From JAFDZW01 sp964404255 (GTDB taxonomy: Bacteria > Bacteroidota > Ignavibacteria > Palsa-1295), in assembly GCA_964404255.1 (NCBI GenBank), contig CAYOJJ010000003.1:124001-188000 (forward strand): 64,000 nt of DNA, written 5' to 3'. The notes under the pieces were generated by a model. That model did not search any database. It had not been told where the DNA came from and was given only the letters and a program-made list of their open reading frames with translations. Positions 59,113-64,000 of the stretch are shown in pieces. The position numbers and the translations under genes were made by a program. Numbering within the stretch: the stretch's first letter is position 1; each line of letters opens with the position of its first letter.

Positions 59113-62100
59113 ATGGCAAAAAAGGCATCGGCTGCATTATTAAACGGTGCACACATTGCAGATAACGGGCGAATCTCGTTCTCGAAGATCCCCAAGGGTT
59201 ATGAAATGCCCGATCTGCTCGATGTGCAGGTGAAATCCTTTGAAGAATTTCTTCAGGCCGGTATTCCGCTTTCCGAGCGTATCGCTACGGGATTGGAATC
59301 GGTATTTCGTCTGAACTTCCCGATCGTGGATTCGCGCGAGACGTTCATTCTTGAATACCTCGATTACCGCCTCGAAAAACCCCGCTATAACATTACCGAA
59401 TGTCAGGAGCGCGGACTTACCTACAGCGTACCGCTGAAGGCCCGCCTGCGCCTGTCATCGAAGAATGCTGCCGAAGGTACCGAAGATTACGTCGAGACCA
59501 TCGAGCAGGAAGTCTTCCTCGGTAACCTGCCGATGATGACCGATAAAGGTACGTTCATCATCAACGGCGCCGAGCGCGTTGTCGTCAGCCAGCTCCACCG
59601 CTCGCCGGGTGTGTTCTTCTCGGAGAGCATGCACCCGAACGGAACGACGATCTTCTCCGGCCGTGTCATCCCCTTCCGCGGAAGCTGGGTTGAGTTCACG
59701 ACCGATATTAATAACGTCCTCTGGGCCTACATCGACCGTAAGAAGAAATTTCCGGTTACGATGCTTCTTCGTGCCCTCGGATACGGCACCGACGAACAGA
59801 TCCTCGATCTCTTCGGCCTCGTTACCGAGCTCGATGCCAAGAAAGCCGATCTTGCCGAATACGTAGGCCGTAAAGTTGCTGCCGACGTCATCGATATGTC
59901 CACCGGCGAAATCTTCCTCTCGAAAGATTCTGAATTTAAAGAAGAGCATGTCGAGCAGATGAAGAAGAGCGGCGTGAAGTCGATCAAATTCCTCGATCTC
60001 GAAGAGACCGGCGGCGCAGTCGTTATGAATACGATCGCGAAAGATCCGTCGCGTTCTACCGATGACGCCTTCGAAGCGATCTACCGCGTCATGCGTTCGA
60101 CCGAAGCCCCGGATATGGAAACCGCCCGCGGCCTGCTCGAAAAATTATTCTTTACCCAGAAGCGCTACGATCTCGGCCTTGTCGGTCGTCTTCGCTTAAA
60201 CCAGCGCCTCGAACTCGAAATCCCGAACGACGTCACGACGCTTGCAAAAGAAGATATCGTTGCTATCCTGCAATATATCATTCGCCTGCAGCTCGGCAAG
60301 GCATCGCTCGACGATATCGATCACTTGGGTAATCGCCGCGTTCGTACGGTTGGCGAGCAATTAGCCCAACAATTTAACGTTGGCCTTGCCCGTATGGCCC
60401 GCACGATCCGCGAGCGCATGAGCATTCACGATGAGAAGGTCGGCCCGGCCGACTTAGTGAATGCCCGTACCGTTACGAGCGTCATCAATACGTTCTTCGG
60501 TACCAACCAGCTCTCTCAGTTTATGGATCAGACCAATCCGCTGGCAGAAATGACGCACAAGCGTCGTATGTCTGCTCTCGGACCTGGCGGTCTTACGCGT
60601 GAGCGCGCCGGCTTCGAAGTCCGCGACGTTCACTACACGCACTACGGTCGTCTCTGTCCGATCGAAACGCCGGAAGGTCCGAACATCGGTCTTATCTCGT
60701 CGCTTTCGGTCTTTGCCCGTGTCAATCCGTTCGGCTTCATCGAGACGCCGTATCGTATTGTAAAGAACGGCAAGGTAACGAGCGAGATCGTGTACCTGAC
60801 TGCCGACGATGAAGAAGATAAGATCATCGCTCAGGCAAACCAGGAGCTCGATAGTCATTACAAGTTCGTCGGCGAGCGTATTAGCTGCCGTCAGTATGGC
60901 GACTTCGTCATGAAAGCACCGGACGAAGTCCAGTACATGGACGTTGCTCCGAGCCAGATCGTTAGCGCTGCTGCTGCTCTTATTCCATTCCTTGAGCATG
61001 ATGACGCTAACCGCGCTCTCATGGGATCGAACATGCAACGCCAGGCAGTACCCCTGCTTCGCCCCGAAGCTCCGGTTGTTGCAACCGGCCTCGAAGGTAA
61101 ACTTGCCCGCGATAGCCGCGCCCTGCTTCTTGCAGAAGGAAGCGGAACGATCGAATACGTCGATTCCGAACGTATCGTTATCCAGTATGACGATGAAGGC
61201 TCGCGCGATGAGATTATGGCAAGCTTCGACGATTCACGCGTTCGCGAATACAAACTGACGAAGTTCTTCCGCTCGAACCAGGATACCTGTATCAATCACC
61301 GCCCGATCGTAAAAGCCGGTCAGAAGGTCAATAAAGGTGATGTACTCGTCGATTCTTCTTCGACCGAAGGCGGTGAGTTGGCGCTCGGACGTAACGTCAT
61401 CGTAGCGTTCATGCCCTGGAGAGGCTATAACTTCGAAGATGCTATCGTTATCAGCGAGCGCGTTGTCTCCGAAGATATTTATACCTCGATCCACATCGAA
61501 GAATACGAGTTACACGTCCGCGATACCAAGCGTGGTGAAGAAGAACTCACCCGTGAAATTCCGAACGTCTCTGAAGAAGCAACGAAGGACCTCGACGAGA
61601 ACGGTATCGTTCGCGTCGGCGCCGAAGTAAAAGAAGGCGATATTCTTATCGGTAAGATCACGCCGAAGGGCGAGACCGATCCGACGCCGGAAGAAAAACT
61701 GCTTCGTGCTATCTTCGGCGATAAGGCCGGCGATGTGAAGGATGCTTCGCTGAAGGCACCGCCAGGACTCAAGGGTGTTGTCGTTGATACCAAACTCTTC
61801 TCCCGCAAGGGCACGAAGAAAGAAGGCGAAGAGAAGCGCGATGAGAAGAAGCGCCTCGATGCGATCGATAAACTCTATGCCGATCAGCTCTTCGATATCA
61901 ATTCGAGACTCGCTGAAAAGCTCGTAAAGATCCTCGATGGCGAAACCTCTGCCGGTATCCGCGATCTTGATGGTACGGTTGTTGTCCGTGCCGGTTCGAC
62001 TTATAAGCGCGATACGTTCTTCGGTCGTCTCGAAGAGCTCGAGCGTCTATCCGTCGGTACCGATTGGATCGAAGACCGCCGCAAGATGAATTTGATCCGC

Positions 62101-62925
62101 AAGATCTACGAAGGCTACTGGACCAAGCGTGAAGACATCGAAGCCGATGTCCGCCGCGAGAAATCGAAAGTCGGCCTCGGAGACGAACTCCAGCCCGGCA
62201 TCATGCAGATGGCAAAAGTCTATGTTGCCAAGAAGCGCAAGCTTTCTGTCGGTGATAAGATGGCAGGCCGTCACGGTAACAAGGGTGTCGTTGCCAAGAT
62301 TGTACCGGCAGAAGACTTGCCATTCCTTGCCAATGGCCAGCCCGTCGATATCGTTCTTAACCCGCTCGGCGTGCCGAGTCGTATGAATATCGGTCAGCTC
62401 TACGAAACGGCTCTTGGCTTTGCCGCTAAGAAGCTCGGCGTAAAGTTCGAAACTCCGATCTTCGACGGTGCTCACTGGGACGATGTACTCGGCTACCTCG
62501 GGGAAGCCGGTCTCGATGCCGACGGACGTTCGCAGTTATATGACGGACGTACCGGCGAGCCGTTCGATCACAAAGTAACGGTAGGCTGCATTTATATGCT
62601 GAAGCTATCGCACTTGGTCGATGATAAGATCCACGCCCGCTCTATCGGACCCTACTCCCTCATCACGCAGCAGCCGCTCGGTGGTAAAGCCCAGTTCGGC
62701 GGCCAGCGTTTCGGAGAAATGGAAGTCTGGGCACTCGAAGCATACGGCGCCGCCCACGCCCTGCAAGAGATTCTGACCGTAAAGTCGGACGACGTCCCTG
62801 GTCGTTCGCGCGTCTATGAGGCAATCGTTAAAGGCGAGAATATGCCGGAGCCGAGCGTTCCGGAATCCTTCTCGGTCCTGGTTCGCGAACTGCAAGGTCT
62901 CGCGCTCGAAGTAACGATCAATTAA
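59113..62925 (+). CDS. rpoB: RNA polymerase beta subunit
   Basis: A 1270-residue beta subunit with all hallmark regions: NPLAEMTHKRRMSALGPGGL (rifampicin region), RPIVKAGQKVNKGDVL, GRNVIVAFMPWRGYNFEDAI, KMAGRHGNKG and the C-terminal RFGEMEVWALEAYGAAHAL. Codon use is strongly host-biased. rpoC follows after 29 bases. Confidence 0.98.
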   Translation: MAKKASAALLNGAHIADNGRISFSKIPKGYEMPDLLDVQVKSFEEFLQAGIPLSERIATGLESVFRLNFPIVDSRETFILEYLDYRLEKPRYNITECQERGLTYSVPLKARLRLSSKNAAEGTEDYVETIEQEVFLGNLPMMTDKGTFIINGAERVVVSQLHRSPGVFFSESMHPNGTTIFSGRVIPFRGSWVEFTTDINNVLWAYIDRKKKFPVTMLLRALGYGTDEQILDLFGLVTELDAKKADLAEYVGRKVAADVIDMSTGEIFLSKDSEFKEEHVEQMKKSGVKSIKFLDLEETGGAVVMNTIAKDPSRSTDDAFEAIYRVMRSTEAPDMETARGLLEKLFFTQKRYDLGLVGRLRLNQRLELEIPNDVTTLAKEDIVAILQYIIRLQLGKASLDDIDHLGNRRVRTVGEQLAQQFNVGLARMARTIRERMSIHDEKVGPADLVNARTVTSVINTFFGTNQLSQFMDQTNPLAEMTHKRRMSALGPGGLTRERAGFEVRDVHYTHYGRLCPIETPEGPNIGLISSLSVFARVNPFGFIETPYRIVKNGKVTSEIVYLTADDEEDKIIAQANQELDSHYKFVGERISCRQYGDFVMKAPDEVQYMDVAPSQIVSAAAALIPFLEHDDANRALMGSNMQRQAVPLLRPEAPVVATGLEGKLARDSRALLLAEGSGTIEYVDSERIVIQYDDEGSRDEIMASFDDSRVREYKLTKFFRSNQDTCINHRPIVKAGQKVNKGDVLVDSSSTEGGELALGRNVIVAFMPWRGYNFEDAIVISERVVSEDIYTSIHIEEYELHVRDTKRGEEELTREIPNVSEEATKDLDENGIVRVGAEVKEGDILIGKITPKGETDPTPEEKLLRAIFGDKAGDVKDASLKAPPGLKGVVVDTKLFSRKGTKKEGEEKRDEKKRLDAIDKLYADQLFDINSRLAEKLVKILDGETSAGIRDLDGTVVVRAGSTYKRDTFFGRLEELERLSVGTDWIEDRRKMNLIRKIYEGYWTKREDIEADVRREKSKVGLGDELQPGIMQMAKVYVAKKRKLSVGDKMAGRHGNKGVVAKIVPAEDLPFLANGQPVDIVLNPLGVPSRMNIGQLYETALGFAAKKLGVKFETPIFDGAHWDDVLGYLGEAGLDADGRSQLYDGRTGEPFDHKVTVGCIYMLKLSHLVDDKIHARSIGPYSLITQQPLGGKAQFGGQRFGEMEVWALEAYGAAHALQEILTVKSDDVPGRSRVYEAIVKGENMPEPSVPESFSVLVRELQGLALEVTIN

Positions 62926-62954
62926 TTGTAGAATAATTAGTAAGGATTAACACA

Positions 62955-64000
62955 ATGGCATACATGCTTCCGATGGATTCTCCATTCAAGAAGTTCTCGC
63001 AAATGACGATCAGTTTGTCGAGCCCGGATAGTATCTTGAACCGTAGCCACGGCGAGATCACGAAACCAGAAACGATCAACTACCGCTCGTACCGTCCGGA
63101 AAAAGATGGTCTCTTCTGCGAGAAGATCTTCGGACCAACGCGCGATTGGGAATGTTTCTGCGGTAAATATAAGCGTATCCGTTATAAAGGCATTATCTGC
63201 GATCGCTGCGGCGTCGAGGTAACTACCAAATCCGTTCGCCGCGAACGCTTTGGCCATATTTCATTGGCCGTACCCGTGGTTCACATCTGGTACTTCCGTT
63301 CGCTGCCGAACAAGATCGGCCACTTGCTTGGTATCCCAAGTAAAGATCTTGAAAAGATCATTTACTATGAATCGTATGTCGTCGTCAGCCCGGGTACGAC
63401 CGGCTTGCCGGAGAAACACCTGCTGACCGAAGAAGAATATTATCGTATTCTCGATTCGCTTCCGTCGGAAAATGACGAACTCGGCGATCGCGATCCGAAG
63501 AAGTTCATCGCCAGCATCGGTGCGCCGGCTGTGCATGATCTTCTGAGCCGCATTGACGTCGAATCGCTTTCGATCGAACTGCGCCGCCAGGCTCGTGAAG
63601 AGACTTCTCAGCTAAAGCGCCAGGATGCTTTAAAGCGTCTTCGTACTGTTGAGGCCTTCCGTACCGAAGAAGGCAAAACCGAAAACCGCCCTGAGTGGAT
63701 GGTTCTCGGTGCTGTTCCGGTTATTCCGCCGGAGCTTCGCCCGCTCGTACCGCTCGAAGGCGGACGCTTTGCGACCAGTGATCTTAACGATCTCTATCGC
63801 CGCGTTATTATCCGTAATAACCGCTTGAAGCGTTTGATGGATATCAAAGCTCCTGAAGTTATCTTGCGTAACGAAAAGCGCATGCTTCAGGAAGCCGTCG
63901 ATTCGCTCTTCGATAACTCGCGTCGTGCCTCTGCTGTAAAGGCGGATACCTCGCGTGCGTTGAAGTCGCTCTCCGATACGCTCAAAGGAAAGCAAGGGCG
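62955..64000 (+). CDS. rpoC: RNA polymerase beta' subunit, 5' part
   Basis: The frame opens at ATG 62955 and runs off the window end. It reads the beta' N-terminus: LSSPDSILNRSHGEITKPETINY, the zinc-binding CFCGKYKRIRYKGIICDRCG, and RPLVPLEGGRFATSDLNDLYRRVI. It forms an operon with rpoB. Confidence 0.97.
   Translation, partial: MAYMLPMDSPFKKFSQMTISLSSPDSILNRSHGEITKPETINYRSYRPEKDGLFCEKIFGPTRDWECFCGKYKRIRYKGIICDRCGVEVTTKSVRRERFGHISLAVPVVHIWYFRSLPNKIGHLLGIPSKDLEKIIYYESYVVVSPGTTGLPEKHLLTEEEYYRILDSLPSENDELGDRDPKKFIASIGAPAVHDLLSRIDVESLSIELRRQAREETSQLKRQDALKRLRTVEAFRTEEGKTENRPEWMVLGAVPVIPPELRPLVPLEGGRFATSDLNDLYRRVIIRNNRLKRLMDIKAPEVILRNEKRMLQEAVDSLFDNSRRASAVKADTSRALKSLSDTLKGKQG

Overview
This window is a stretch of bacterial chromosome about 50% GC with a complete-looking transposable (Mu-type) prophage of roughly 37.5 kb in the middle. 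Host genes flank it on both sides: a CNNM/CBS protein, an OmpA-type envelope protein, nadD, mfd, ligA, a RodZ-like protein, panC-panD, rsfS, recX-recA on the left, and rpoB-rpoC on the right. A type IX secretion (T9SS) C-terminal sorting domain, promoters of the form TANNTTTG, few Shine-Dalgarno sequences and the gene repertoire point to the FCB group, most likely the Bacteroidota/Chlorobiota side (Ignavibacteria- or Kapabacteria-like). The exact lineage cannot be fixed from the sequence alone.

Left host region (1-20151): envelope and NAD genes on the plus strand (1-3061), then mfd, a membrane protein, ligA and a RodZ-like protein on the minus strand (3050-11231), panC, panD and a nucleotidyltransferase (11385-13464), a TSUP permease, LytR_C/rsfS/beta-CASP genes (14318-17298), and a minus-strand VOC-recX-recA group (17292-20031).

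Prophage (about 20152-57686): its proposed ends, TGGTG...CACCA, lie about 120 bp upstream of recA and exactly where a conserved host gene (zinc ribbon plus RNAP-alpha-CTD-like HhH domain) loses its start codon. The late genes form two divergent operons fed from one highly symmetric control region at 35335-35464. The leftward operon holds protease, capsid, connector, tail tube, a tail chaperone with a programmed -1 frameshift, tail tip and tape measure. The rightward operon holds a neck protein, a lysis cassette with a long out-of-frame overlap, the portal and both terminase subunits. Regulatory and early genes sit at 47.9-52.6 kb: two S24-fold proteins, a cI-like repressor with a clear operator, a MuB-like ATPase and a MuA-like DDE transposase. 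They are followed by a tRNA-like gene, a gpF-like head protein, small proteins and a Dam-type methylase. The tail genes indicate a siphovirus (long non-contractile tail).

The prophage carries cargo. There is a 1183-residue repeat-rich surface protein and a 718-residue BNR-repeat protein with a T9SS sorting signal (42016-47730). AT-rich membrane-anchored proteins lie at 24476-25501 and 57021-57680, and small plus-strand genes with their own signals are embedded in the leftward late operon. Together these suggest lysogenic conversion of the host surface plus possible exclusion or defence genes.

Right host region (57687-64000): the decapitated HhH gene, an exported ankyrin-repeat protein, a doubtful small ORF, rpoB, and the first third of rpoC, which runs off the window.
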